Of a DNA stretch of 64,000 nucleotides, positions 51,046 to 59,454 are shown piece by piece (the first letter of the stretch is position 1; each line of letters begins with the position of its first letter). The stretch comes from Natronoglomus mannanivorans. Lineage in GTDB: Archaea; Halobacteriota; Halobacteria; Halobacteriales; Natrialbaceae. The DNA lies in the NCBI GenBank assembly GCA_025517485.1, contig JAOPKB010000001.1:372001-436000 (forward strand), given 5' to 3'. The notes under the pieces were generated by a model that did no database searches, was not told where the DNA came from, and was given only the letters and a program-made list of their open reading frames with translations. The position numbers and the translations under genes are program-made.

Positions 51046-53124
51046 ATGATCGAGTGGGAGGTGGGTGACGGCCACCTTCGCGTCGTCGACGCAGACAACG
51101 CCGAGGTAACCGTCGAAGGGAGGGGGTTGACGGTCGCGGGTCCAGGGCCCGCTATTTCGCGGCCGGTCGACGAGACCGTCGAAGCGACGGCCAGCCGGTT
51201 ACGGCTCCCTCACGCGATCGTCTATGCCTTCTCACTCGGGCGCGACGAACAGTACGAACTCGATCCATCCGGCGAACCGCTCTCGTTGCCTTCCGGCGAG
51301 TACATCGTCGATATCGACACCGAGATCAAGATCTACCTCCGGTTCTCGGGGCGCGCGATCATCGAACAGGCCGACGACTACGAGCACATCGACCTCGCGT
51401 TCCCCGATCGGCGGCGAGTCATCTTCGGGTTCCGAAGCCACCACGAACTCCCCGCCGGCACGATCACCGTTCCCTCGACTCCCGAGGGAACGGCGACGGC
51501 GATCACCCACCTCACCTCCTCGCAGAAGACGTCGACGCCCGACCGAACCTACCCGACGCTGCGCGGGCATCCACCGCTCGTCCGGCAGGGACCGGAGTCC
51601 GAGATTCCCGACCGGATCGAAGCGAGCACTCCCGACACCGGCATCGAACTCCTCGTCCCCGACGCCTACGAACCGCTGTTCGTCACCGCACCGCTTGCGT
51701 ACTACCTCCAGGCGCGGGTTCGAACGACCGACCGGGAGACGCCGACGCTTCGCCTCCCCGACGTCGCACGGGAGGTGTCGCTGTCGTCGATGCCGACTCT
51801 CGAGCGCGAGGTCGAACAGTTGCTCCGTAAGACGTTCTTTCTCGACTGCCTCGTTCGGAACGCGGGGCCCTACCGGGCGAACCTCTCGGAACTGAGCATG
51901 CTCGAGGCCCTAGAACTCGATATGGACACCCTCTACGAGGCGACCCCACAACGGCGACTGGCGACGTACCTCAACGTTCCCTACAGCGCGATCGAACACC
52001 GCCTCCCGACGTGGCACCTCACGACCTACGTCGAGCCGACGCCGTCGAACGTCGAATTGCTGCCGTTCTTGCTCGACCGGCTCAGTTTGCTCGGATTACC
52101 CCGAACCTCCGAACTCGAGGGGAAGGAACTCGTCGAACGGTCACTCGAGGATTTTTATCGGGGGCCAGGTTCGGATCCGAACGCGAGAGCCGGCACCAGT
52201 CAGGTCGCGTCCGTCGACATCGTCAAACCCGAACTCAAGAGCAGCCACGCCCACGGCTGGCTGGCAGAGGGCGTCCCGATCGACGTCTTCAAATCCGCGC
52301 CTGAAGCCTACTACAACCGGTTGAACTACCTCGAGAACGGAAACGATACGACGTCGATCTGTATCGTCTTGAACGACCCCGAGATGGACGGCGAACAGAC
52401 GGACGTCGCGGACATTTACCGCCAGCGGTCGGACGACCTCGCGATCGACGTCACCGTCGAGGAGTCACTCGGGACGGCCGAGCTGGCTCGCGTGTTCGAG
52501 ACCGACCACGACTTCGTCCACTACATCGGCCACTGCGAGACGGAGGGGTTGCGGTGTTCGGACGGCTCGCTTTCGATCGACTGTCTCGACCGATGTAACG
52601 CACAGACGTTCTTCCTCAACGCCTGCGGCTCCTTTTACGAGGGGCTATCGCTGATCGAGAAAGGAAGCGTCGCCGGTGCAGTCACCTTCACCAAGGTGCT
52701 CAACGACCACGCCGTCAAGGTCGGTTCGACGTTCGCCAAACTGCTGATCCACGGTTTCAGCATCGAGCGGGCGATGTCGCTCGCGCGCAGGCGAATCATG
52801 ATGGGTAAAGATTACGCCGTCGTCGGCGACGGCACGCACTCGCTGACACAGGGCGAACACCGCGTCCCGACGACGGGGACCGTCGAACACCTCGAGGACG
52901 ATCAGTATCTCCTCTCGCTCGAGTGTTTCTCGACGCAGATGACTGGCCTCTACTACTATCCACACGTCGAGACGAACGAGCACGCGTACCTCTGTGGGAC
53001 CGAGTCGAGTTTCACACTCGAGACTGCCGAGTTGGTATCGTTCCTGAAAGAATCGGAAACGCCGGTGATCTACGACGGCGACGTGTACTGGTCACAGGAC
53101 CTGTGGCCGTTGGTCGAGTCCTGA
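51046..53124 (+). CDS. CHAT-domain (caspase-like) protein
   Basis: This 692-residue protein has a C-terminal CHAT domain. His496 in HYIGHCETEG and Cys527 in FFLNACGSF form the expected His-Cys dyad, within beta-strand contexts typical of CHAT proteases. Residues 1-150 are beta-rich (LRVVDADNAEVTVEGRG, VYAFSLGRDEQYELD); the middle has helical segments (REVEQLLRKTFFLDCLVRN). CHAT proteases cut other proteins and often act in defence or cell-death pathways; here the target is unknown. It is large, cytosolic (no signal peptide), and adjacent to glyA (divergent) and tbsP (downstream). No toxin or nucleic-acid sensor gene is beside it, so a housekeeping role cannot be excluded. Confidence 0.8.
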   Translation: MIEWEVGDGHLRVVDADNAEVTVEGRGLTVAGPGPAISRPVDETVEATASRLRLPHAIVYAFSLGRDEQYELDPSGEPLSLPSGEYIVDIDTEIKIYLRFSGRAIIEQADDYEHIDLAFPDRRRVIFGFRSHHELPAGTITVPSTPEGTATAITHLTSSQKTSTPDRTYPTLRGHPPLVRQGPESEIPDRIEASTPDTGIELLVPDAYEPLFVTAPLAYYLQARVRTTDRETPTLRLPDVAREVSLSSMPTLEREVEQLLRKTFFLDCLVRNAGPYRANLSELSMLEALELDMDTLYEATPQRRLATYLNVPYSAIEHRLPTWHLTTYVEPTPSNVELLPFLLDRLSLLGLPRTSELEGKELVERSLEDFYRGPGSDPNARAGTSQVASVDIVKPELKSSHAHGWLAEGVPIDVFKSAPEAYYNRLNYLENGNDTTSICIVLNDPEMDGEQTDVADIYRQRSDDLAIDVTVEESLGTAELARVFETDHDFVHYIGHCETEGLRCSDGSLSIDCLDRCNAQTFFLNACGSFYEGLSLIEKGSVAGAVTFTKVLNDHAVKVGSTFAKLLIHGFSIERAMSLARRRIMMGKDYAVVGDGTHSLTQGEHRVPTTGTVEHLEDDQYLLSLECFSTQMTGLYYYPHVETNEHAYLCGTESSFTLETAELVSFLKESETPVIYDGDVYWSQDLWPLVES

Positions 53125-53541
53125 TCGATCCGTGGACGTGGATCTACGGACCGCCGTAGATACTCACACGCTTCGCTTCGACGACACCCGCCTCGAGCGA
53201 CTGAACGACCTGAGACAATCGTTCGCTGTAGTTTCGAACTGCCACCCATAGCTGTGTGTGTTTGACACCCATACGAGTACATAATTACAAGTTACTCGTA
53301 TTTAGGCTTTCCCATCAGGTCACTCCAGCGACAGTAGGGGTCATATAACCAATCCCAATAGTCAATGATGTAGTCATAATCACCGCTGAAGTAGTCGAAA
53401 AAACACATGATGTAGCATCGTTGTCTGAGAAATGACGACGGAATCGACAAAAATCACCGGTAGTCACCGATGACCAGAACTTCCGGTGCCGAAACGGCCA
53501 ACAAAATTAAGTACCCGGCGCTCTTTTACTTGTGTATAGGC
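53125..53541. other. AT-rich region between CHAT gene and tbsP
   Basis: This 417-base region is AT-rich in its second half. It holds an inverted repeat TACGAGTA (53272-53279) / TACTCGTA (53293-53300), two GTAGTC direct repeats, and a promoter-like TTTTACTTGTGTA region just before tbsP. A short minus-strand frame at 53144-53272 may be a small gene. Confidence 0.35.
53144..53272 (-). CDS. Possible 42-residue protein
   Basis: On the minus strand an ATG at 53272 opens a 42-codon frame to the TAG at 53144-53146. The peptide is amphipathic (LWVAVRNYSERLSQVVQSLE, then VVEAKRVSIYGGP) with gene-like codons, and lies next to an AT-rich region that could hold its promoter. No homologue is recognised. 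It converges on the CHAT gene. Confidence 0.25.
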   Translation of the reverse strand: MGVKHTQLWVAVRNYSERLSQVVQSLEAGVVEAKRVSIYGGP

Positions 53542-54360
53542 ATGACCTCAAATTTACTCAACCACCAGATAGACGATATCCTGGAAACGGTCCTCTCGGA
53601 CGCCTCTGGGGACGTTTACATGGTCAACCCATCCTGGGATGCCATCGAAGAGTTCGTAACTGTCGCCACCGAGTTCGATGGCGACCTTCCGACAGTCCAC
53701 ATGCTCGCAGACGAGCGCACGCTCAAGGACGTGATGGACGATTTCATCGTCGCCAGTAACGCAGCCGACCTCATCGTCGAGGATGCACTCGCGCTCCGAA
53801 CTCTCGATCAGGCACCGGAGAACTCGCTGTTGATCACCGACGACCGCGTCGTCGCCGTCGTTCACGCCGGCGATCGTGTCGGCGGCCTCGTCACCGACGA
53901 CGAGGAGTTCGTCGAGGCTGCAGTCGACTCCTACGCCAGCCGCTGGGAGGACGCCGACGCGTTCAACCTCCGTACGCCACCGATCTCGCGCGTCCGCGAG
54001 ACGCTCTCCGACGAGATCTCGACCGACGCCGAGGGAGACTTCAGCGCGATTCTCAACTCCCTCGAGACCGCTCGCGGCGACGGCGACGGCCTCGACGAGG
54101 TCACCATCTCGCTGCTCGTCGCTGCGAAGAACGACGCCCTGCTCTACGACATCAGCAAGTGGGGCGAGGACGTTGGGATCGCCTCCAAAGCGACGTTCTC
54201 ACGAACGAAGACGAAGCTCGAGGACATGGGCCTGATCGACACCGAGAAGGTCCCGATCGACGTCGGCCGACCGCGTCTGCGCCTGAAGATCGGCGACGAG
54301 CGGCTGCAGGAAGCTGACAACGGCCAGCTCGCCACGGTCGCCCAGAGCATCCTCAACTGA
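53542..54360 (+). CDS. tbsP: Transcriptional regulator TbsP (DUF5821)
   Basis: This 272-residue protein matches TbsP, the haloarchaeal regulator shown in Haloferax volcanii to act with TrmB on the gluconeogenic gapII promoter. It starts MTSNLLNHQIDDILETVLSD, has a central ligand-type domain (LPTVHMLADERTLKDVMDD, SLLITDDRVVAVVHAGD) and a C-terminal winged helix (KWGEDVGIASKATFSRTKTKLEDMGLIDTEKV). ATG 53542 is taken because the family N-terminus begins there. Together with GfcR, gdh and the TrmB-family gene, it makes this window rich in sugar-control genes. Confidence 0.87.
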   Translation: MTSNLLNHQIDDILETVLSDASGDVYMVNPSWDAIEEFVTVATEFDGDLPTVHMLADERTLKDVMDDFIVASNAADLIVEDALALRTLDQAPENSLLITDDRVVAVVHAGDRVGGLVTDDEEFVEAAVDSYASRWEDADAFNLRTPPISRVRETLSDEISTDAEGDFSAILNSLETARGDGDGLDEVTISLLVAAKNDALLYDISKWGEDVGIASKATFSRTKTKLEDMGLIDTEKVPIDVGRPRLRLKIGDERLQEADNGQLATVAQSILN

Positions 54361-54423
54361 GCGGACCACGCAATTTTCGACGTTTTTGAGCGAAGCGCCA
54401 CGATCCTCGAGCGCGAGCCGTGT

Positions 54424-54463
54424 GTCGTGTGCCGTCCGTCGTGTGTCGTCCGTCGTGTACCGT
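54424..54463. repeat. 14-bp tandem repeat downstream of tbsP
   Basis: Two 14-base units (GTCGTGTGCCGTCC, 54424-54437; GTCGTGTGTCGTCC, 54438-54451) are followed by a partial third. They lie in the 290-base gap between tbsP and the XRE-CBS gene. No function is evident. Confidence 0.5.
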
Positions 54464-54653
54464 GTGCCGTGTCTATCCGTCGAGTTCCAACTCCAGTCGA
54501 CGAGAGTATCGTCCGTGGCGTTCGTGGAGATCCCTGTGCCAGAGTCGTTGCTGGCTCACGATCGGTACAGTCGACGAACTCTCAGACCAATCGGTCTCGC
54601 CGATCTCGGGGTCTCGGGAGTGATAAACTGAAACGCCGAACTCGAACTCAGAC

Positions 54654-55193
54654 TCAGGAGAGCCGTGCAGCCAGATCCGCTTCGGTAATGATCCCGACCG
54701 TCTTCCCGCCCTGGGTGATCATGACGGCTTTGTAGTGATCGAGCAAGTTGGAAATTTCGTCGAGGGTCGCGTCTTTGGACACCGTCGGGAAGCTCTCGCT
54801 CATGTGTTCTTCGATCGGTTCGTCACGAGACTCGGAGTCGAGGTGAACGAGGTCGCTCTCACTGATCGAGCCGACCGGAATGCCGTCCTGGATGACCGCC
54901 AACTGAGAGTACGCTTCCTCTTCCATTCGCTGTGCGGCCTCGCTGACCGTCTTCTCCGGGGCGATGCTGACGACGTCTTCGTGCATGAGATCTGCCGCTC
55001 GGATCACGTCACTTTCGGCCTCCTCCAAGGCGTTGACGATTCGCCGAAGCGTCGACAGGCGCGGATCGACGTCGCCACCTTCGATACGGGCGATCAACGG
55101 CTGGGAGACGTCGGCCTGATCGGCGAGTTCACTCTGGGTCAGGCCCAGATCGTTCCGCCGCTGGCGAAGGTCCGCTGGCGTGGGTAGTTCCAT
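54654..55193 (-). CDS. XRE-family HTH protein with CBS domain pair
   Basis: This 179-residue protein joins an XRE helix-turn-helix (LRQRRNDLGLTQSELADQADVSQPLIARIEGG, residues about 9-40) to two CBS domains (ADLMHEDVVSIAPEKTVSEAAQRMEEEAYSQLAVIQDG and ESFPTVSKDATLDEISNLLDHYKAVMITQGGK). CBS pairs usually bind adenosyl nucleotides, so this is probably a repressor sensing cellular energy or AMP-type ligands. It is a common archaeal design. Targets are unknown. The ATG at 55193 gives the family start MELPTPADLRQRR. Confidence 0.9.
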   Translation of the reverse strand: MELPTPADLRQRRNDLGLTQSELADQADVSQPLIARIEGGDVDPRLSTLRRIVNALEEAESDVIRAADLMHEDVVSIAPEKTVSEAAQRMEEEAYSQLAVIQDGIPVGSISESDLVHLDSESRDEPIEEHMSESFPTVSKDATLDEISNLLDHYKAVMITQGGKTVGIITEADLAARLS

Positions 55194-55358
55194 ACGCCCC
55201 AATAACCACGGGTTATAGAAATGTGTTTGGGTCGGTTCCGTATCGTGCCGTCACTGTACTGCCCCGACCGGTCGAAAGTTCGACGTCCCTCCATCGCAGT
55301 GGCCGTGATACGTGGACGATCAGAGACCGACGAGACGGCGAGAACAGGACCGGTCGAC

Positions 55359-55715
55359 TTACTCGTCCTCTTCGGAGACGTCGAACACTTCGACGACCGA
55401 CAGCGGCACGTCACGGAGTGCACCGCCGACCTCGCTCTTGGCGATCCGTGAGGCGTGTTCCTCCCCGTCGGCGTTGAAGACGTCCATCTCGAGTGCGAGG
55501 CCGACGAGTGCGGTGTTGGCGGCGATAAACGCGGAGTCGAACGGCTCTCCACAGGCGGGACAGCCCGTCGCACCGACCTCGACTTCGACGTACTCCATGT
55601 TCTTCTGGTTCAGGCGTTTCCCGGCTTCGCTGACGGCGACACCGATGGCGTCGTCGATTTCGTTGACGTCACGGACCAGCCACGCGGCTTCCATCGCAAC
55701 GAGATAGTTTCCCAT
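55359..55715 (-). CDS. UPF0212 family protein (DUF555)
   Basis: This 118-residue protein is an archaeal UPF0212 (DUF555) member: MGNYLVAMEAAWLVRDVNEIDDAIGVAVSEAGKRLN, a zinc-type CPACGEP motif (about residues 52-58) and a hydrophobic C-terminal half. It is conserved across euryarchaea but its function is unknown. The ATG at 55715 gives the standard family start. Confidence 0.92.
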   Translation of the reverse strand: MGNYLVAMEAAWLVRDVNEIDDAIGVAVSEAGKRLNQKNMEYVEVEVGATGCPACGEPFDSAFIAANTALVGLALEMDVFNADGEEHASRIAKSEVGGALRDVPLSVVEVFDVSEEDE

Positions 55716-56018
55716 ACTCGATGGTCGCACCGGGGCCTTTCCTGCTTTGCGGTTCGTCGGTCGTCCGCGAGCCACACTGTCGCGAGACTAGCGGTGCGCA
55801 CGAGAACGAGATAATGGGCATAAGTTACGAGAATTGCTCGGGTCGATTTCCGTCTGGATAGGTATGGTTCGACTCGAGTTCGGGTTCAGTTGTTCCCGAA
55901 TCAATTGGAGTTGAATCGCCCGACTGCGTCGACCTCTAAAGTTCCCCTACAATCATTATAGACACTCACTATCAACAAGACTTATATACGGTCTGCAACT
56001 GTGGTCAGCCGAACGCCG
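55716..56018. other. Intergenic region with a strong TATA-like element
   Basis: The 303-base gap between UPF0212 and the small single-TM gene has no supported gene. Its right end carries a clear TATA-like element (55980-55989). Confidence 0.4.
55980..55989 (+). promoter_or_regulatory. TATA-like element of the small gene before psmB
   Basis: CTTATATACG lies 30-39 bases before the ATG at 56019, in an otherwise GC-rich setting. It suggests a transcript with a leader of about 5-10 bases. Confidence 0.5.
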
Positions 56019-56198
56019 ATGAAATCCCGCGTGTACTTCGCGACACTGTTCGCACTGTATCAGCTGTGTATCGCGATCGGAATCGCCGCGATGCCAGTTG
56101 CCCTCGTCACCCGCCAGGCCGGATTCACCCTCCCGATCCACCGCCTCCTCTCGAACGTCGGGGCGGCCTACGAAGACGCTCAGGCATCCATGTCGTAA
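56019..56198 (+). CDS. Small single-TM protein
   Basis: This 59-residue protein has a membrane helix (VYFATLFALYQLCIAIGIAAMPVALV) and a short polar tail. A strong TATA-like element precedes it. It lies 183 bases before psmB, which has its own TATA-like element, so it is probably independently transcribed. The upstream GTG/ATG frame at 56001 adds six residues. Function unknown. Confidence 0.65.
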   Translation: MKSRVYFATLFALYQLCIAIGIAAMPVALVTRQAGFTLPIHRLLSNVGAAYEDAQASMS

Positions 56199-56349
56199 AC
56201 AGAGAACACACGACCCACCGTCTCTCCTGTCTCGAATTTCGAACACACTACCCGTCGAGCCGTCGGTCTCCTCGTCAGTCGAGACCGACTCCGGTTCGTT
56301 CCCGACCGATCACTGTCGGTAGCGGAAACGCCGGTGGTGAACGCCGATG

Positions 56350-56355
56350 TTTTAT
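56350..56355 (+). promoter_or_regulatory. TATA box of psmB
   Basis: TTTATA lies 27-32 bases before the psmB ATG at 56382, the expected distance for a leaderless transcript. Confidence 0.55.
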
Positions 56356-56381
56356 ACCGTGCCGGTCGTTAGTGACGGTCA

Positions 56382-57119
56382 ATGCGAACGCCTATGCACG
56401 ATTCCAACTCCGAGTTTTCCAGTACGGTCGACCAGCTGGCCGACGATCCGAATCCGTACGACCCCGAACTCGGTTCGCTCCCCCAGAACGACCTCTCGCG
56501 GGCCGACCTCGAGAACGTGAACAAGACCGGGACGACGACGATCGGCATCACGACCGCCGACGGTGTCGTCATCGCGACGGACATGCGCGCGAGCCTCGGC
56601 GGTCGCTTCGTCTCGAACAAGAACGTCCAAAAGGTCGAGCAGATCCACCCGACCGGTGCGCTCACCCTCGTGGGCAGCGTCGGCGGCGCCCAGTCGTTCA
56701 TCGCGAGTCTCCGCGCGGAGGTCAACCTCTACGAGGCCCGTCGCGGCGAGACCATGTCCATCAACGCGCTGGCGAACCTCGCCGGAAACTTCGCCCGTGG
56801 CGGCCCGTTCTTCGCCATCCACCCGATTCTCGGTGGCGTCGACGAAGAGGGCAGCCACGTCTTCAGTATCGACCCCGCCGGCGGCGTCATGGAAGACGAC
56901 TACACCGTCACCGGCAGCGGGATGCAACTGGCCTACGGCCACCTAGAGCAGTCATACGAGGACGGACTCTCGAACGAGGAAGCGATGACGATCGCCGCCC
57001 GCGGCATCAAGTCCGCCGTCGAACGCGACACCGGCTCCGGAAACGGTGTCTTCCTCTGTGAGATCACCGACGAAGGCGTCGACATCCACGGGCACAACGA
57101 CTTCGACGAAGTGCTCTAG
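56382..57119 (+). CDS. psmB: Proteasome beta subunit
   Basis: This 245-residue protein is the catalytic beta subunit of the 20S proteasome. An acidic propeptide of 50 residues ends at KTG before Thr51 (TTTIGITTADG), which becomes the N-terminal nucleophile after autocleavage. Asp67 (position 17) and Lys84 (equivalent to Lys33 after the one-residue shift seen in haloarchaea) complete the active site. Later motifs TLVGSVGGAQS, ARGGPFFAIHPILGG and GSGMQLAYGHLE follow the family. The 20S particle works with AAA ATPases such as PAN or CDC48, so the tandem AAA protein of this window could in principle feed it, though no interaction motif is visible. Confidence 0.96.
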   Translation: MRTPMHDSNSEFSSTVDQLADDPNPYDPELGSLPQNDLSRADLENVNKTGTTTIGITTADGVVIATDMRASLGGRFVSNKNVQKVEQIHPTGALTLVGSVGGAQSFIASLRAEVNLYEARRGETMSINALANLAGNFARGGPFFAIHPILGGVDEEGSHVFSIDPAGGVMEDDYTVTGSGMQLAYGHLEQSYEDGLSNEEAMTIAARGIKSAVERDTGSGNGVFLCEITDEGVDIHGHNDFDEVL

Positions 57120-57253
57120 GCGGAGTCACTTCACCACGAACTCGAACCGGAACCCGAACCCACATCCCTGACGGACCGTGTTCTCGAGGCGCCGTCGAAA
57201 CCAGTAGCCTGCCAAACAGACGCCTTTTCTCGATACGAAGCGGAGTGAAGGCT

Positions 57254-57970
57254 ATGACGGCAGACGACGACCCGATAGCGAAAGCTGCCTACGACGAACT
57301 GGCAGAGACGTACGCAACGAACGTGCGAACGAACGCGTACAACGCGGAACTCGAGTTCCCCGCGACGTCCTCGTTGATTCCGGACGTCGACGGGAAACGG
57401 ATTCTCGACGCTGGCTGTGGAACCGGGGTCTACACGGAGTGGCTCGTCGAACGCGGGGCCGACGTCGTCGGCATCGACGTCAGCGACGAGATGCTCGGCC
57501 ACGCGATAGAGCAGGTCGGGGACGGAGATTGCACAGAATTCAGACGAGCCGATCTGGAGGAGCCACTCGAGTTCGCGACTGCCCGTTCGTTCGACGGGAT
57601 CGTGAGCGCCCTCGCACTCAGTTACGTCGAGGACTGGAGACAGGTGTTCTCCGAGTTCGCTCGCGTCCTCAAACCCGGTGGCTTCCTCGTCTTCTCGACC
57701 GGACACCCGATCGACGAGTTCCCGCCCGAAAACGACGAGGCCGAGAATTACTTCGAGGTCGAACGGCTGACCAAAGAGTGGGACGTCGAGGTTCCCTACT
57801 ACAGACGACCGTTCTCGGAGATGCTCAACCCGCTTCTCGAGAACGGCTTCCGATTGGAGACGATCGTCGAACCCCAACCGACGGACGCGTTCGCCGAGCA
57901 GCGGCCGGAGCGATACGAGAAGGAGTCGAGAAACCCGGTCTTTCTCTGCGTCCGGGCGACGATGCGATGA
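57254..57970 (+). CDS. Class I SAM-dependent methyltransferase
   Basis: This 238-residue protein has a textbook motif I RILDAGCGTGVYTEWLVERG (about residues 50-69), an acidic strand-2 end (VVGIDVSDEML), and FDGIVSALALSYVEDW as the post-motif helix. FARVLKPGGFLVFSTGHP is the usual motif before strand 6. It resembles ubiquinone/menaquinone-type or small-molecule methyltransferases, substrate unknown. The ATG at 57254 is preferred to GTG 57245. It follows psmB by 134 bases on the same strand. Confidence 0.92.
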   Translation: MTADDDPIAKAAYDELAETYATNVRTNAYNAELEFPATSSLIPDVDGKRILDAGCGTGVYTEWLVERGADVVGIDVSDEMLGHAIEQVGDGDCTEFRRADLEEPLEFATARSFDGIVSALALSYVEDWRQVFSEFARVLKPGGFLVFSTGHPIDEFPPENDEAENYFEVERLTKEWDVEVPYYRRPFSEMLNPLLENGFRLETIVEPQPTDAFAEQRPERYEKESRNPVFLCVRATMR

Positions 57971-58071
57971 GAGTCCCCTGATTACGGAGAGATCCGAGAG
58001 AGTGTGACCAGCGGCGGCGTCTCGCTTCGCACTCGAGGGGCCTCGACCAGAGATCGAGGGCGGCCGCTCAC

Positions 58072-59334
58072 TTACAGTTCTCTCGAGTAGATCACCGACT
58101 CGGTGCCCTCGTACGCACCGACCACTGTCAGCGTTTCGCCGGACTCCCCCTCGACCGTGTAGCTCTCTCCGACGGCCGGATCGTCGATCTCCCGGACCTC
58201 GTCACCGTCGACCAGAATCCGGAGCGTGTCGAGGCGATTGATCGCCACGAGCGTGACGGTTCCCTCGTTCGTCTCGGCGTCGACGTCGACGGAAATCCCC
58301 GCCTGCGGCGCTGCCGGTGTCGAGTGGGACGAGCCGAACGCGTCGAATTCGTCGGTCGCTATCGTTCCCGCGATCAGCGTAGTTCGTCCGATTCGTACGG
58401 TTTCGGTGTCGTCGTTCTCGAGGTCGAAGGTCGCTTCGGCGGCTGCCGTCGTGGCCTCGAGGTCGACGGCCGCGTCACTCTCGAAGACGAAGCCGAACCG
58501 GAGGTGCGTTCGCTCGCCCGCGAACGTCCACGCGATCACGACCCCGGTCGCGGCCGCCGGCGCATCCGGGTGCTCGTCGAACAGTTCGCAGTAGAGGACT
58601 GAACTGCCCTCAGTCGCCGGCTCCTCGCTGTGGACGGCCTCGAGCAACGCCTCCGCATCGGTGTCGGTCTCGAACAGTCGGTCGGCTCGGTCGCCCGTCG
58701 CGGTCTCGAGGAGGGTCTCGACGGGCACCGTTTCGCCGGGGAGTTCCTCGAGGAGCGGCCCGAGACCGTCACCCTGTACGACGACCGTCGCTGGCCCGAC
58801 GGCGACGGTCCCGTCGTCGATCGAATCCATCGTCACACCGTCGTACGTCGTGAACGTGTCACGGTCGTCGACCGACTCGGCGTGGGACTCGACGGCAGCG
58901 GTCACCGAGGCGGGGTCGAATGATCCCGACAGCACGAGCGAACCGCCGAACCAAAGTGTCGACTCGAGTGACGCGGGATCGATTCCCAGTTCGGAGATAG
59001 TCTCGTCTTCGGTGACGGGATCCGACACGTCCTCGGTGAGATTGTCGTCGGCCGCTCGAAACGCCGTGTGATCGATCTGGAGGAAGGAGAACTCGTCCTC
59101 TACTCGACTCTCGCGTGCGGGAAGCCACCGCTCGTACAGCGGGAGCGACGTCTGCGTCGGTCGTTCGGTTTCGTTCTCAATTTCGGTCTCTGTCCCGGTC
59201 TCGGTCTCGGTCTCGGTTCCGTTTTCCGCTCCTTCCGCCTCCGAACTCGGTGTCGTCGAATCCAGACAGCCCGCGGTCGTGGCGGTCCCGCCGGTCGCAG
59301 CCGCGATCAGTAGTCGTCGCCTCGTGAACGTCAT
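58072..59334 (-). CDS. Tat-exported lipoprotein of unknown function
   Basis: This 420-residue protein begins with a Tat signal (TRRRLLIAAATGGTATTAGC) and lipobox cysteine Cys23, then an acidic Thr/Glu linker. The mature part is beta-rich with ordered segments FSFLQIDHTAFRAADDN, LWFGGSLVLSGSFDPASV and TETVRIGRTTLIAGTIATDEFD. It is probably an extracellular, lipid-anchored protein. I do not recognise the fold; repeated beta segments suggest a solute-binding or structural role. Confidence 0.75.
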   Translation of the reverse strand: MTFTRRRLLIAAATGGTATTAGCLDSTTPSSEAEGAENGTETETETGTETEIENETERPTQTSLPLYERWLPARESRVEDEFSFLQIDHTAFRAADDNLTEDVSDPVTEDETISELGIDPASLESTLWFGGSLVLSGSFDPASVTAAVESHAESVDDRDTFTTYDGVTMDSIDDGTVAVGPATVVVQGDGLGPLLEELPGETVPVETLLETATGDRADRLFETDTDAEALLEAVHSEEPATEGSSVLYCELFDEHPDAPAAATGVVIAWTFAGERTHLRFGFVFESDAAVDLEATTAAAEATFDLENDDTETVRIGRTTLIAGTIATDEFDAFGSSHSTPAAPQAGISVDVDAETNEGTVTLVAINRLDTLRILVDGDEVREIDDPAVGESYTVEGESGETLTVVGAYEGTESVIYSREL

Positions 59335-59454
59335 CTATCCTGTCAAATACAACACTGGTCATAAGTAATTTCCGTCCGACAGTAACGTCTCGTCAAGACG
59401 GCCACGAAAAAACGAAAAACGCCGGCACGCCCCAGTCCTATCGACGGAGCGACG

